This document shows positions 33,792-44,706 of a stretch of 64,000 nt of DNA, piece by piece. How positions within the stretch are numbered: the stretch's first letter is position 1; each line of letters starts with the position of its first letter. The notes beneath the pieces are model-generated. The model was not told where the DNA came from, did no database searches, and saw nothing but the letters and a program-made list of their open reading frames with translations. Position numbers and translations under genes: made by a program. The DNA lies in assembly GCF_000759535.1 (NCBI RefSeq), contig NZ_CP009455.1, positions 4,464,001 through 4,528,000 on the forward strand. Reading direction: 5' to 3'. Source of the DNA: Pseudomonas cremoricolorata. Its GTDB lineage: Bacteria; Pseudomonadota; Gammaproteobacteria; Pseudomonadales; Pseudomonadaceae.

Positions 33792-34622
33792 TTACTGAAG
33801 CACGGCCAGTTGATAGGCGGTGTACTTGCGAACATTGATCACGCCGGTGTCGAAGATCAGGTACTGGCCCTTGATGCCCAGCAGCGTGCCTTCGACCACA
33901 GGATTCTTGTCGAGGTTGAAGCTGACGATCTTCTTCGGGTAGGCCTGAACCGGATAGCGCATCTGCACCACCTCGGCATCGGCCAGAGGCTGGATCGCCT
34001 GCAGGCCGAAGCGCCCTTGCAGCTCACGCAGGCCGTCGGCGCAGGCATCGAAAATCTGTTCACGCACAGCCGGCAGGTCGAGCATTTGCGCCTCGCCCTT
34101 GAGCAGCGCGCGCCAATTGGTACGGTCGGCCACCTGGCTGCGCAGCAGGTCTTCGACCAGGCCCGACTGCTGGCGGGTGGCGACCCGCAGAATCGGCAGC
34201 GCCTGAATGGCGCCCTGGTCGAGCCAGCGGGTGGGCAGTTGCGTGGCGCGGGTGATGCCGACCTTGATGCCGGAGGAATTGGCCAGGTACACGATATGGT
34301 CGGTCATGCAGAACTGCTCGCCCCAGGACGGCTCGCGGCAGGTGCCTGCGTGGTAGTGGCAGCGCTCCGGGGCCATGATGCACAGGTCGCACTGGGCCAG
34401 TTTGGTCATGCACGGGTAGCAGTAACCTTGGCTGAAGCTGGTCTTGGTGCGTTTGCCGCAATGGCTGCAATGGATGGCACCGAGGTATTCCAGGCGCAGC
34501 GACTGGCCGATCAGCGGATTGACCGGCACCAGCGTGTCGTCCAGGCGAAAGCTGTATTGCACCACGGGTGCTTCCAGGCGTACGGACATCTTGCTCAATG
34601 AGCCACGAGCGAGTTCGATCAA
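33792..34622 (-). CDS. DUF2797 domain-containing protein
   Basis: This 276-residue protein has a Cys/His-rich N-terminal part (CSHCGK, YCYPC, QCDLC, then a Cys-x6-Cys pattern in 'RCHYHAGTCREP') that probably binds zinc. It continues with 'HIVYLANSSGIKVGITRATQLPTRWLDQGA', which looks like a GIY-YIG-type core. The best start is TTG at 34622, since it overlaps the YeaC stop (TTGA) and gives the family's usual 'IELARGSLSKMSVRLE' N-terminus; the next ATG is 11 codons in. Function unknown; nucleic-acid binding or nicking is inference from the fold-like motif. Confidence 0.83.
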   Translation of the reverse strand: MIELARGSLSKMSVRLEAPVVQYSFRLDDTLVPVNPLIGQSLRLEYLGAIHCSHCGKRTKTSFSQGYCYPCMTKLAQCDLCIMAPERCHYHAGTCREPSWGEQFCMTDHIVYLANSSGIKVGITRATQLPTRWLDQGAIQALPILRVATRQQSGLVEDLLRSQVADRTNWRALLKGEAQMLDLPAVREQIFDACADGLRELQGRFGLQAIQPLADAEVVQMRYPVQAYPKKIVSFNLDKNPVVEGTLLGIKGQYLIFDTGVINVRKYTAYQLAVLQ

Positions 34623-34879
34623 TGGACCGAGTCCGACTTGAACAGGATGTTGGGGATCGGCGCCGACTTGGACGCGCATTCCTGCGGGCCCATGTAGCCG
34701 GTGCGCTGGTCTTCGGGCAGGTTTTTCATCTCCCAGGCGATCACCGCCTGCAGCGACAGCTCTTTCTGCTCGGTGGTGAGCTTGCGCCCATCGGACCAGC
34801 GGCCCAGCTCTACCGCCGTCTTCAGGCTCTGGTAAATGTCGGGGGTGATGTTTTCGATCATTTGTTCAAAAGTGGACAT
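34619..34879 (-). CDS. yeaC: YeaC family protein (DUF1315)
   Basis: This 86-residue cytosolic protein starts MSTFEQMIENITPDIYQSLK and contains 'AVELGRWSDGRKLTTEQKE' and 'AVIAWEMKNLPEDQRTGYM', the conserved DUF1315/YeaC core. The C-terminus (ECASKSAPIPN) carries one Cys. Function is not known. It lies 13 bp after the rhomboid gene and its stop overlaps the TTG start of the DUF2797 gene. GGAGA precedes the ATG. Confidence 0.85.
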   Translation of the reverse strand: MSTFEQMIENITPDIYQSLKTAVELGRWSDGRKLTTEQKELSLQAVIAWEMKNLPEDQRTGYMGPQECASKSAPIPNILFKSDSVH

Positions 34880-34892
34880 AGCGTCTCCAGAA

Positions 34893-35777
34893 TCAAGCCG
34901 ATAGTTTACGCCGCGCCAATGCGCCACCCAAGAGGCCCGTCAGGCAACCGATGAGCAACCCGCCGACATGCGCTGCGTTGGCGATCTGCCCCAGGCCCAG
35001 CTGGCCGACCACCCCGCTCAGGCACACCAGCAACCACACCAGCATCATCACCAGCACACCACGCGGCAGAGCGAACTGCGCATTCGGCGCCAGCCGCTGG
35101 TACAGCCACACGTGCCCGAGCAGGCCATAGAGCACGCCAGACAACCCGCCGAACAGGCTCGGCCCGCTGGTGAAATGCTGCGCGAGGTTCGACACCAGGG
35201 CGAACAGCAGGGTCAGGCCCAGCAGCATCCACGGCCCTTGGCGCAGTTCGATGCGCCGCCCCAGCTCCCAGTACCACAGGCTGTTCATCGCCAGGTGCAG
35301 CACGCCAAAGTGCAGCAACATCGGCGACCACAGCCGCCACCACTGCCCGTCGGCCAGGCCCTGGGCCAATGAGGTGAAGTGCAGGTAGTCGCCCTGCACG
35401 CGCACTTCGAGGAAAGTGAACCAGCCCACCGTGGCCAGGTTGTCGCCCAGGCTGGTGATGGCTGCGACCACTACGCTCAGCACAATGACCGCAAAGGTGA
35501 CCTTGCAGGCCCGCGCCTGGTCGAGCAGCGAGGGCGCACTCGGCTGACGCGACGCCGGCGCGTCCTGTTCCACACCCTGCAGTTGCAGGTTCGGGTCGCC
35601 TTGCGGATAACGCCGATACAACTCGCGCAGCTCATCGGCCAGTCCCTGCGGCGCCCACAGCACTTGCACATCACCCTCTTCACTGACCCGATGCGGCACG
35701 CCCAGGCGCTGCAGCATCTGCACAAAGCCGCTGAGGTCGTGGGCAAGCGGCAGGCGCATGACCTGAACGATGCTCAT
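34893..35777 (-). CDS. glpG: Rhomboid family intramembrane serine protease
   Basis: This 294-residue membrane protease has an N-terminal cytosolic domain (1-90) like that of GlpG, then about six TM helices. Catalytic Ser213 sits in GGLSGVLYG and His270 in NAAHVGG; the 'HFGVLHLAMNSLWYWELG' helix (158-174) carries the conserved His and Asn that form the oxyanion site. It cleaves membrane proteins within the bilayer. It overlaps the metallophosphoesterase stop by ATGA and precedes yeaC by 13 bp. The symbol rests on domain layout. Confidence 0.9.
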   Translation of the reverse strand: MSIVQVMRLPLAHDLSGFVQMLQRLGVPHRVSEEGDVQVLWAPQGLADELRELYRRYPQGDPNLQLQGVEQDAPASRQPSAPSLLDQARACKVTFAVIVLSVVVAAITSLGDNLATVGWFTFLEVRVQGDYLHFTSLAQGLADGQWWRLWSPMLLHFGVLHLAMNSLWYWELGRRIELRQGPWMLLGLTLLFALVSNLAQHFTSGPSLFGGLSGVLYGLLGHVWLYQRLAPNAQFALPRGVLVMMLVWLLVCLSGVVGQLGLGQIANAAHVGGLLIGCLTGLLGGALARRKLSA

Positions 35778-36745
35778 GGGGCGGCCTGCGCGCGCTGCAC
35801 ATCGACCCAGACGAACTTGTTCGGGTCGATGCGAGTTTCCTGGTCAAGGCGGTAGGCCACCAGCTTGCCGTACAGCACGGCGCTGTAGTCGAGGCAGGCC
35901 AGGTTCGGCCGCAGCGGCCCGGGCGGCCCGCTGCGCCAGTAATGGCCGACGAACAGCAACGGCTCGTCTTCGGCATAGCGCAGCAAGGCGGTTTTCTGGC
36001 TCGGCTCGAGGGGTGTGCGCGCCACCGATTCGGGCAAGGCGTCGGGCTGGAACACGATGTCACCGTAGGTTTGCGGGTCGTCTTCCCAGAACTTGGTGCG
36101 GAAGAAGGCGCGGGTCAGGCCGTCGCCGCCGGTCAGGGTCATGCCGCCGGGCAGGCGCATGTCGGTGCCGCGCAGCAGGCGATTGCAGACGCTGGAGGCA
36201 AAGCTGCCCGATACCGCAGAGGCCTGGATGAAATGCGGGTCGATGCGCCCGTCGGGGTACTGCCGGCGCAACTGGCCGATCAGGTTCGGATCCCAACACG
36301 CGTGGACCAGACGGAAGCGATCGGCATCGAGGAACAACGGCAGGCGGTAGAACCACTGGGTGAAGTCGTGCCAGTCACCGGGGTGGTGGGCGAACTGCTC
36401 GAGGGTTTCGGCGATCAGCCGGGCATGGCGCGGGGTATGTTCGCGGACGAACGTCTTGTCGCTGCCCGGTAGCGCCGGCGTGACCCAGCCCAGCGCGTTG
36501 TATTCATGGTTACCCATGATGCACAGCGCCTGGCCGGCCTCGACCATGTCGTGCACCAGGTGCAGGGCCTCGCGGATGCGCGGGCCGCGGTCGATGATGT
36601 CGCCAAGAAACAACACCTGGCGCCGCGGGTGACGCCAGACACCACCCAAGCGGTGGTAACCGAGGGTGTCGAGCAGGCGTTCCAGGGTCTGCGCACAACC
36701 GTGGACGTCGCCGATGATGTCGAAACTTCGCGCCGGATCGAGCAT
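35774..36745 (-). CDS. Metallophosphoesterase (ApaH/Ser-Thr phosphatase-like)
   Basis: This 323-residue cytosolic phosphoesterase has the motifs DIIGDVHG (9-16), LGDIIDRGP, GNHEYNALG and a later GHYWR. The first three match the PPP/ApaH group, but the last metal motif and the length differ from ApaH (about 280), so a diadenosine tetraphosphatase call is not safe. It could act on nucleotides or phosphoproteins. Its start overlaps the nadK stop by one base (TGATG) and its stop overlaps the rhomboid start (ATGA). Confidence 0.88.
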   Translation of the reverse strand: MLDPARSFDIIGDVHGCAQTLERLLDTLGYHRLGGVWRHPRRQVLFLGDIIDRGPRIREALHLVHDMVEAGQALCIMGNHEYNALGWVTPALPGSDKTFVREHTPRHARLIAETLEQFAHHPGDWHDFTQWFYRLPLFLDADRFRLVHACWDPNLIGQLRRQYPDGRIDPHFIQASAVSGSFASSVCNRLLRGTDMRLPGGMTLTGGDGLTRAFFRTKFWEDDPQTYGDIVFQPDALPESVARTPLEPSQKTALLRYAEDEPLLFVGHYWRSGPPGPLRPNLACLDYSAVLYGKLVAYRLDQETRIDPNKFVWVDVQRAQAAP

Positions 36746-37635
36746 CAGTCGTCTCTACCTCCCAGGCGACTGCCCCAACCGAGCTTGGTGCGGCAGACCT
36801 CGTAGTAGTTGTGCCCCAGTGGATGAATCAGGCGCAGCTTCTGCGCTTTCTTGCTCACCGTGAGGGTATCGCCGGGGGCGCAGGTGAAATGATTCTGGCC
36901 GTCACAGGACACCTGCGGGTAGATCTGCAGGTCTTTGGACACGACGATCTTCAGCTCGCTGTTGCCATCGACCACGATGGGTCTGCCCGAGAGCGTGTGC
37001 GGGTACATCGGCACGATGACGATGGCGTCGAGCTTGGGATGCATGATCGGCCCGCCGGCGGACAGTGCGTAGGCGGTCGAGCCAGTCGGGGTGGAGACGA
37101 TCAGGCCGTCGGCCTTCTGGCTGCAGACGAACTGGCCGTCGATGTAGATTTCGAATTCGATCATCCGCGTCGACTTGCCGGGGTGCAGCACGACGTCGTT
37201 GAGCGCGTCGCCCTGGCCGACGGTTTCGTGATGATGGCGTACCTCGGCTTGTAGCAGGAAGCGGTTTTCCACCAGGTAATGGCCGTCGAGCACCTCGGCC
37301 ACCTTGGTTTCCAGCTCGTCGGGGCGGATGTCGGTGAGAAAGCCCAGGTTGCCACGGTTGATCCCCAGCACCGGCGTGTGATGCCGCGCCAGCGCCCGCG
37401 CCGCACCGAGCAGGCTGCCATCGCCGCCGACCACGATCACCAGGTCGCAGACTTCACCCAGCAGCTTGCGACTGGAGGTCTGCAAGCCATGGCCTGGCAG
37501 CACTTCGGCAATGGTGTCCTCGAGGATCACGTGCAGATGCCGCTCCAGGAGGAATTTTTTCAGTCGGCGGATCGTGTCGAGCACCTGGGTACTGCCGAGG
37601 CGGCCGATGATACCGATATTGCGAAATTGCTCCAT
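36745..37635 (-). CDS. nadK: NAD(+) kinase
   Basis: This 296-residue enzyme phosphorylates NAD to NADP. It shows the catalytic GGDGSLLGAAR motif, 'GINRGNLGFLTDI', and the conserved glycine-rich 'STPTGSTAYALSAGGPI'. Length matches bacterial NadK. AGGAG precedes the ATG. It begins the operon nadK, metallophosphoesterase, rhomboid, yeaC, DUF2797, pepN, and is divergent from the DUF1853 gene, with 104 bp between them holding the promoters. Confidence 0.97.
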   Translation of the reverse strand: MEQFRNIGIIGRLGSTQVLDTIRRLKKFLLERHLHVILEDTIAEVLPGHGLQTSSRKLLGEVCDLVIVVGGDGSLLGAARALARHHTPVLGINRGNLGFLTDIRPDELETKVAEVLDGHYLVENRFLLQAEVRHHHETVGQGDALNDVVLHPGKSTRMIEFEIYIDGQFVCSQKADGLIVSTPTGSTAYALSAGGPIMHPKLDAIVIVPMYPHTLSGRPIVVDGNSELKIVVSKDLQIYPQVSCDGQNHFTCAPGDTLTVSKKAQKLRLIHPLGHNYYEVCRTKLGWGSRLGGRDD

Positions 37636-37739
37636 GGGGCTCCTGCTGGGCTACGGCGGATTGCGAACGGCCTTTGCGGCACTGTGGGCGAATTATGGGC
37701 GAAACTGCCGCCTGGCAGCAAACCAGCTATGCTCGCAGC

Positions 37740-38681
37740 ATGAACCCCTTCCCCGACCTGCATTCCCTGCCGCGCACCTTGCGCCACGGCGCCGTGCGCG
37801 ACCTGGCCTGGGCGCTGGTGTCGCCGCCGTTGATGAGCGAACCGGGCGCTGCCCAGCGCCACCCGCTGGCCGGCAGTGCCTGGGCCGACCACCCCCAGCG
37901 CCTGCGCGACTGGCTGGAGCGGCTCGACCACCATAGCCAGCCACTCGATCAGTGGCTGGCGCAGCGCCGCAGCGGACGCCTGGGCCTGTACTACGAGCGG
38001 CTCTGGCACTTTGCCTTGGAACAGGCGCCGGGCATCGAACTGCTGGCGCGCAACCTGCCGATCCGCGACGCCGGGCGTACGTTGGGCGAGCTGGATGTGC
38101 TGCTGCGCGATAACGCCGGCGTGCATCACCTGGAGCTGGCGATCAAGCTGTACCTGGGGCCTGAACAGGCCGCTGCGACCGACCCTGGGCAGTGGCTTGG
38201 ACCGGGTTGCCATGATCGCCTGGGCAGCAAGCTCAGCCACCTGGCGACGCATCAACTGCCCATGGCGGCGCGCGCCGAAGCTCAGTCGGCGTTGCACGCG
38301 CTGGGTATCGGGCAGGTGCAGTCGCAGTTATGGCTGGGGGGCTACCTGTTCTATCCCTGGGCCAACGCCTGCAGCAGCCCCGCCGGTGCGGGTGCCGAGC
38401 ACCTGCGCGGGCACTGGCTGCGCCACCGCGACTGGCCGCGCTTTGCGCTGGAGCGCGGGCCGGGTCGCTGGCAGATGCTCGAGCGCCAGCACTGGCTGGC
38501 GCCAGCGGCGATCGCTGAAGAAGCGCTGTGGTCGAGCGCGCAGTTCCAACACTGGCGTGCCGGCCTCGACGAGCAGTCGCCAGCGCGGCTGCTGGTGAGG
38601 CTGGAACCCTCGTCGGCGGGTATCTGGCAGGAAGTGGAGCGGGTATTTCTGGTCGCCGACCGCTGGCCGGACCTAGACTAA
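37740..38681 (+). CDS. DUF1853 family protein
   Basis: This 313-residue cytosolic protein matches DUF1853. Typical features are 'RHGAVRDLAWALVSPPL' near the N-terminus, 'RLGLYYERLWHFALEQ', 'GRTLGELDVLLRDNAGVHHLELAIKLYLG' (a PD-(D/E)xK-nuclease-like E...D...ExK pattern: Glu, Asp, Glu-x-x-x-Lys), and 'GCHDRLGSKLSHLATHQL'. The arrangement hints at a nuclease-like fold, but no activity is established. The start at 37740 gives the family N-terminus; an upstream ATG extends it without a site. Confidence 0.82.
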   Translation: MNPFPDLHSLPRTLRHGAVRDLAWALVSPPLMSEPGAAQRHPLAGSAWADHPQRLRDWLERLDHHSQPLDQWLAQRRSGRLGLYYERLWHFALEQAPGIELLARNLPIRDAGRTLGELDVLLRDNAGVHHLELAIKLYLGPEQAAATDPGQWLGPGCHDRLGSKLSHLATHQLPMAARAEAQSALHALGIGQVQSQLWLGGYLFYPWANACSSPAGAGAEHLRGHWLRHRDWPRFALERGPGRWQMLERQHWLAPAAIAEEALWSSAQFQHWRAGLDEQSPARLLVRLEPSSAGIWQEVERVFLVADRWPDLD

Positions 38682-38751
38682 GCCGGTTGCCCCTTGTCAC
38701 GCGCCAGCAAGAGCGCGACCCCCACCGTGAACTGCCCCATGAGGAACCCCC

Positions 38752-39297
38752 ATGATCTCCGCCCACCCGCCGGCGCGTTACGCCCGGCTGACCATTGGCC
38801 TGCACTGGCTGACGCTGGCGCTACTGGCCGCCGTCTATGCCCTGATCGAGCTACGCGGCCTGTTCCCCCGTGACAGCGCCGAACGCGACCTGATGAAGGC
38901 CCTGCACTTCATGCTCGGCCTGACCGTGTTCGCGGTGGTCTGGGTGCGCCTGGCGGCGCGTCTGCGCCACAAGGCGCCCCCCATCGTGCCCAAGCCACCG
39001 GCCTGGCAGATTGGCCTGGCCCACCTGATGCACCTGCTGCTGTACCTACTGCTGCTGGGCATGCCGCTGGCCGGCTGGCTGATCCTCAGCGCAGCGGGCA
39101 AGCCAATTCCGTTCTACGGCCTGGAGTTACCCGCGCTGATCGACCCGAATCCTGACCTGGCTAAGTTCATCAAGGGCTGGCACGTGCAGGTCGGGCGCTG
39201 GGGCTACTGGCTGATCGGCCTGCATGCGCTGGCAGGGCTGTATCACCATTGGGTGCGCCGCGATAACACGCTGGTGCGCATGCTGCCCTACAAGTAA
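38752..39297 (+). CDS. Di-haem cytochrome b561-type protein (YodB/YceJ-like)
   Basis: This 181-residue inner-membrane protein has four TM helices. His residues suited to bind two b-type haems occur in 'LTIGLHWLTLAL' (TM1), 'MKALHFMLGLTVF' (TM2), and 'IGLHALAGLYHHW' (TM4). Family members pass electrons from quinol to periplasmic partners or oxygen. AGGA precedes the ATG, 70 bp after the DUF1853 stop. It converges with the next gene, overlapping by 10 bp at the 3' ends. Confidence 0.92.
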   Translation: MISAHPPARYARLTIGLHWLTLALLAAVYALIELRGLFPRDSAERDLMKALHFMLGLTVFAVVWVRLAARLRHKAPPIVPKPPAWQIGLAHLMHLLLYLLLLGMPLAGWLILSAAGKPIPFYGLELPALIDPNPDLAKFIKGWHVQVGRWGYWLIGLHALAGLYHHWVRRDNTLVRMLPYK

Positions 39298-40187
39298 CCG
39301 CGCCGGCCTTGCAGGCCGCCGCTGTGCACGACGATCAGGCGGGTGCCGCGAGCTATATGCCCGCCACTCACCCGCTCGCGCAGGGCCATCAACAGCTTGC
39401 CCGTGTAGAGCGCCTCCAGAGGGATGCCCGTGGACTGCTCGGTGTCGTCGATGAAGCGCAGCAGCGTGTCGTCGATGCAGGCGAAGCCGCCGCGACAGGC
39501 GTCATGCAGGTGGTAGCCGTGCTCACCGACAAGCGCCCGAACGTTTTCCTGCACGCCGTAATCACTCGGCACCGCCAGAGCGCCATGCACCCCATGCGCG
39601 CCGGCCTCGGCCAGCACCAGACCGGCCAGCGTGGTGCCGGTGCCCACCGCCAGCCACCAGGCGTCGTAATCGTCCCAGCCCAACGCAGGTAACTGTGCCC
39701 GCGCCTGTTCGACGATGGCCGCGCAGCCCAGGGCGCCGTCAATCCCGCCGCCACCTTCAGCAATGCAATGCCAACCAGGGTACTGGGACTGCCAGGGCAA
39801 CCAGAAATCGGCTTGGTGCCGGGCGCGGTAACCACCGTACCCAAGCCAGTGCAGCTGCATGCCCAAGCGCTGAAGGTCGAGCACGGTCGGCGTTTGCTGG
39901 GCATGTCCGCGCAGCAAGCCGGCCGTGGCGAAACCAAAGCGGCGCCCGGCAGCGGCCAGTGCATGCAGGTGATTGGAGTGGTTGCCGCCCAGGCTGATCA
40001 ACCCCGGGGCGCCACTGGCCCTCGCGGCGAGCAAGTGGTGGCGCAGCTTGAACCACTTGTTGCCACTGATCAGAGGGTCGATCAGGTCAAGGCGCAGCAT
40101 GGCCGCCTGCACCCCAGCCTGTTCCAGCCAGGGCAGCTTGAGGAGTTGCAGGGGCGCACGGGGCAAATCGGTAAAGTCAGTGTTCAT
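39288..40187 (-). CDS. PLP-dependent D-cysteine desulfhydrase / ACC deaminase-like enzyme
   Basis: This 299-residue fold-type II PLP enzyme has the PLP lysine in 'LISGNKWFKLRHHL', 'ISLGGNHSNHLHALAAAG' near the cofactor phosphate and substrate carboxylate, and 'AVGTGTTLAGLV' as the phosphate-binding loop. It is somewhat short for ACC deaminase (about 338) and closer to D-cysteine desulfhydrase-like proteins. The likely reaction is loss of ammonia from a D-amino acid or related substrate. The start at 40187 is chosen from family N-termini; no clear ribosome-binding site is visible. Confidence 0.85.
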   Translation of the reverse strand: MNTDFTDLPRAPLQLLKLPWLEQAGVQAAMLRLDLIDPLISGNKWFKLRHHLLAARASGAPGLISLGGNHSNHLHALAAAGRRFGFATAGLLRGHAQQTPTVLDLQRLGMQLHWLGYGGYRARHQADFWLPWQSQYPGWHCIAEGGGGIDGALGCAAIVEQARAQLPALGWDDYDAWWLAVGTGTTLAGLVLAEAGAHGVHGALAVPSDYGVQENVRALVGEHGYHLHDACRGGFACIDDTLLRFIDDTEQSTGIPLEALYTGKLLMALRERVSGGHIARGTRLIVVHSGGLQGRRGYL

Positions 40188-40236
40188 CGCGTCAGTGTAC
40201 CCGGCCTGGCGCTCAGGGGCCGAGTACTGCAGCGCG

Positions 40237-42288
<2,052 letters not shown>

Positions 42289-42374
42289 TCAGGCGTTATC
42301 ACGGCAAACGAGGCCTCGAAGGGGTGGGCCTCTTGATTGGATTGCCGTCGACAGTACCCAGCATCGCTTTTCAG

Positions 42375-42400
42375 CTCAATGATCGAAACTGACAATTGAG
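42375..42400. promoter_or_regulatory. Short dyad upstream of fadH and the nitrilase-like gene
   Basis: CTCAAT (42375-42380) and ATTGAG (42395-42400) form a perfect 6-bp inverted repeat with a 14-bp spacer, in the 244-bp gap between divergent fadH and nitrilase-like starts. It is a candidate binding site for a regulator of either gene. The evidence is weak, since short dyads occur by chance. Confidence 0.3.
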
Positions 42401-42517
42401 TAACCGTATCGTGCAGCGGGTCATACCCTTTGAACGCAGACTTGCCTTTGCGCCAACCCCGGCTCAGCACGCGAAGGCGCTTTGTTCCACGATCATTTGC
42501 TCGTACCCTTGTGACCG

Positions 42518-43660
42518 ATGAAATCCCATAGATCCATGTCCATGCAAAAACTGCTTTCCGGCGCCTTGGCGCTGGTCCTGCTTGCCGCGCTCGGCGCCTA
42601 TGGTTTCTGGACGCTGCAACGTCCGGAAGGCCATTACCTGTCGGACCTGCGCATCGAACTGGCGATCAACCACGGCACACCCGGCGAGCGCGGCAACCTG
42701 CTCGGCGTGGAGCCGCTGCTGTTTCCCAGCGATTACCAGAACCTGACCCGACTGCAACGCAAGCTGTCGGCTTATCTCCAACAGGCCGACGCGCAAGGTT
42801 TGCTGAATGACAAGACTGTGGTGGTGCTGCCCGAGCATATCGGCACCTGGCTCTGGGCCCGTGGGGAAAAAAGCCAGCTGTACCAAGTCACCCATCGCCG
42901 TGAGGCGTGGCAATGGCTGGAGCTGAGCAACCCGCTGCGCTATGGCCTGGCGCTGCTGCGAGCCCGTGGCGAAGATCGCCGTGCCGACGCCCACCTGCGC
43001 ATGAAGGCCGAGCAGATGGCAAGCGACTACCAGCAGCTGTTCGGGGGCTTGGCGAAGCAGTTCGGTATCACCCTGGTGGCCGGCTCGATCATCCTGCCGG
43101 CGCCTTATGTCAGCCAGGGCCTGCTGCAGGTCGGGGACGGTGCGTTGTTCAACAGCAGCGTGGTGTTTGCCAGCGACGGCCGCGTGCTCGGCCAGCCGCA
43201 GATGCAGCGTTATCCTGACAGCGGCCTGCGGCGCTTCGTCTCGTCGGCCAGGTCAGCTCCGGCGCAAGTGCTGGACACTCCCGCGGGGCGCCTGGCCGTG
43301 CTGATCGGCAGCGACAGTTGGTACCCCGAGAACTATCCGCAACCGGCCGAACGATCCGTGCAGTTGATCGTCAACCCGGCGTTCGTGCCTGGCCGAGAGG
43401 GCTGGCAGCAGCCGTGGCGCGGCAACCGCCACCAGCCTGCCGCCGAGGCACTGCCGGTGCGCCGCGGCGAGCTGAGCGAACAGCAGGCCTGGCATCTTCT
43501 CACCCAATCGGCCAGTGCCGAGGGCGTGAGCATCAGCGTGTTCATGCGCGGGCAGTTCTGGGAGCAAGCCGCGGGAGGTCAAGGCTTCATCAACGTCGCC
43601 GGACAGCACCTGAGCGGTACCCCTAGCGCGGGTGCGCGCCTGTTGAACTTGTGGCTGTGA
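42518..43660 (+). CDS. Membrane-anchored nitrilase-fold protein without the catalytic cysteine
   Basis: This 380-residue protein has an N-terminal TM helix (about 11-32), then a carbon-nitrogen-hydrolase-like domain. The usual Glu is present (VVVLPEHIG, Glu106), but the nucleophile motif 'I-C-Y-D-S-W-F-P-E' reads LIGSDSWYPE, with Gly264 where the Cys should be. The Lys position also lacks a clear Lys (QPQMQRYP). It is therefore probably not a normal amidase/nitrilase. In-frame ATGs at 42536 and 42542 are alternative starts. It is coupled to the AraC gene by GTG/TGA overlap. The function may be sensing or binding. Confidence 0.8.
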   Translation: MKSHRSMSMQKLLSGALALVLLAALGAYGFWTLQRPEGHYLSDLRIELAINHGTPGERGNLLGVEPLLFPSDYQNLTRLQRKLSAYLQQADAQGLLNDKTVVVLPEHIGTWLWARGEKSQLYQVTHRREAWQWLELSNPLRYGLALLRARGEDRRADAHLRMKAEQMASDYQQLFGGLAKQFGITLVAGSIILPAPYVSQGLLQVGDGALFNSSVVFASDGRVLGQPQMQRYPDSGLRRFVSSARSAPAQVLDTPAGRLAVLIGSDSWYPENYPQPAERSVQLIVNPAFVPGREGWQQPWRGNRHQPAAEALPVRRGELSEQQAWHLLTQSASAEGVSISVFMRGQFWEQAAGGQGFINVAGQHLSGTPSAGARLLNLWL

Positions 43661-44706
43661 ACGTGGGTGAGCGGCCACGCTCGCGCCTGGGCGATCTCTC
43701 GGTAGGGTTCGTGCAGCCGCTCGACGAAGCGCTGCGCCAGCTCGGTCATGACCCCACCGCTCTACTGCATCGCTATGGCCTGGATGCCGAGCGCCTGGCC
43801 GAGCCTGGCGCCAGGTTGTCCATTCCCCGCTACATGCACCTGGGCCACGCCGCCATCGAATTATCCGGCGACCCGGCGCTTGGGCTACGCATGGGCCGTT
43901 GCAGCCACCTGGCCCAGGCCGGCCTGGCGGGGATCACTGCCGCGCAGGCGCCGACTGTGAGGGACGCAGCCTACACGCTGATCCGCTTCGAACCCTTGTA
44001 TGCCAGCAATTACCGAGGCCGTTGCAGCTTTGAAGAAGACGCCGAAGGGGGCTGGCTGCGCTTCTACTCAATCAGCCCCTACAACGATTACAACCGTTTC
44101 GTAGTCGATTCGCTGCTCAGTGGCTGGCTCAACCAGCTGTCGAGCGTCGCAGGCGAGCGATTGGTAGCCGATCGCCTGCAAGTGGAGTTCGAAGCGCCCT
44201 CCCACGCCGACGCTTACCAGCCGCTGTGCAGCCACCCCGTGCAGTTCGGCGCAGCCAGCAATCAGCTGCGTTTTGCCCATGCAGCGCTGCAGCGGGCCAA
44301 CCCCCAGCATTGTCCCAGCACCTGGCAACAGCTGCTGCAGCTGTGCGAAACGGAGCTGGCGCAACGCACTCGGGTGCGCAGCCTGCGCGAGCGCATCACG
44401 CATTTGCTGGGGCCGCAGCTCAGTGGCGGACGCGAACCAGACTTGGAAAACGTCGCGCATCAGTTGCAACTGCCCAGTTGGACACTGCGTCGACTACTAG
44501 CCGAAGAAGGTACAGGGTTCCGCGAGCTGCTCAACGACACTCGCCGCGATCTGGCGGAGACCTACATTCGCGACACGGCCCTGAGCTTCGGCGAAATCGC
44601 CTACCTGCTGGGATTTGCCTCGGCCGAAGCCTTCCAACGCGCGTTCAAGCGCTGGACAGGCGGAACACCGGGGGCGTTTCGACGTCAGCGACAACAGTTG
44701 GGCTAG
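43657..44706 (+). CDS. AraC-family transcriptional regulator (arabinose-binding-domain subtype)
   Basis: This regulator of about 349 residues has an N-terminal domain of the PF12625 type (about 15-200; 'RLSIPRYMHLGHAAIELSGDPALGLRMGR') and a C-terminal double helix-turn-helix (about 245-345; 'SWTLRRLLAEEGTGFRELLNDTRRDLAETYI' in two parts, then 'SFGEIAYLLGFASAEAFQRAFKRWTGGTPGAFRR'). The best start is GTG 43657, which overlaps the previous TGA (GTGA); GTG 43651 is also in frame. It probably regulates the linked nitrilase-like gene or fadH. Confidence 0.88.
   Translation: MNVGERPRSRLGDLSVGFVQPLDEALRQLGHDPTALLHRYGLDAERLAEPGARLSIPRYMHLGHAAIELSGDPALGLRMGRCSHLAQAGLAGITAAQAPTVRDAAYTLIRFEPLYASNYRGRCSFEEDAEGGWLRFYSISPYNDYNRFVVDSLLSGWLNQLSSVAGERLVADRLQVEFEAPSHADAYQPLCSHPVQFGAASNQLRFAHAALQRANPQHCPSTWQQLLQLCETELAQRTRVRSLRERITHLLGPQLSGGREPDLENVAHQLQLPSWTLRRLLAEEGTGFRELLNDTRRDLAETYIRDTALSFGEIAYLLGFASAEAFQRAFKRWTGGTPGAFRRQRQQLG

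Noticed and set aside
31716..34601. 961-codon plus-strand open frame
   Set aside because: Antisense to pepN and the DUF2797 gene; the pepN GAMEN and HExxH motifs settle the real strand.
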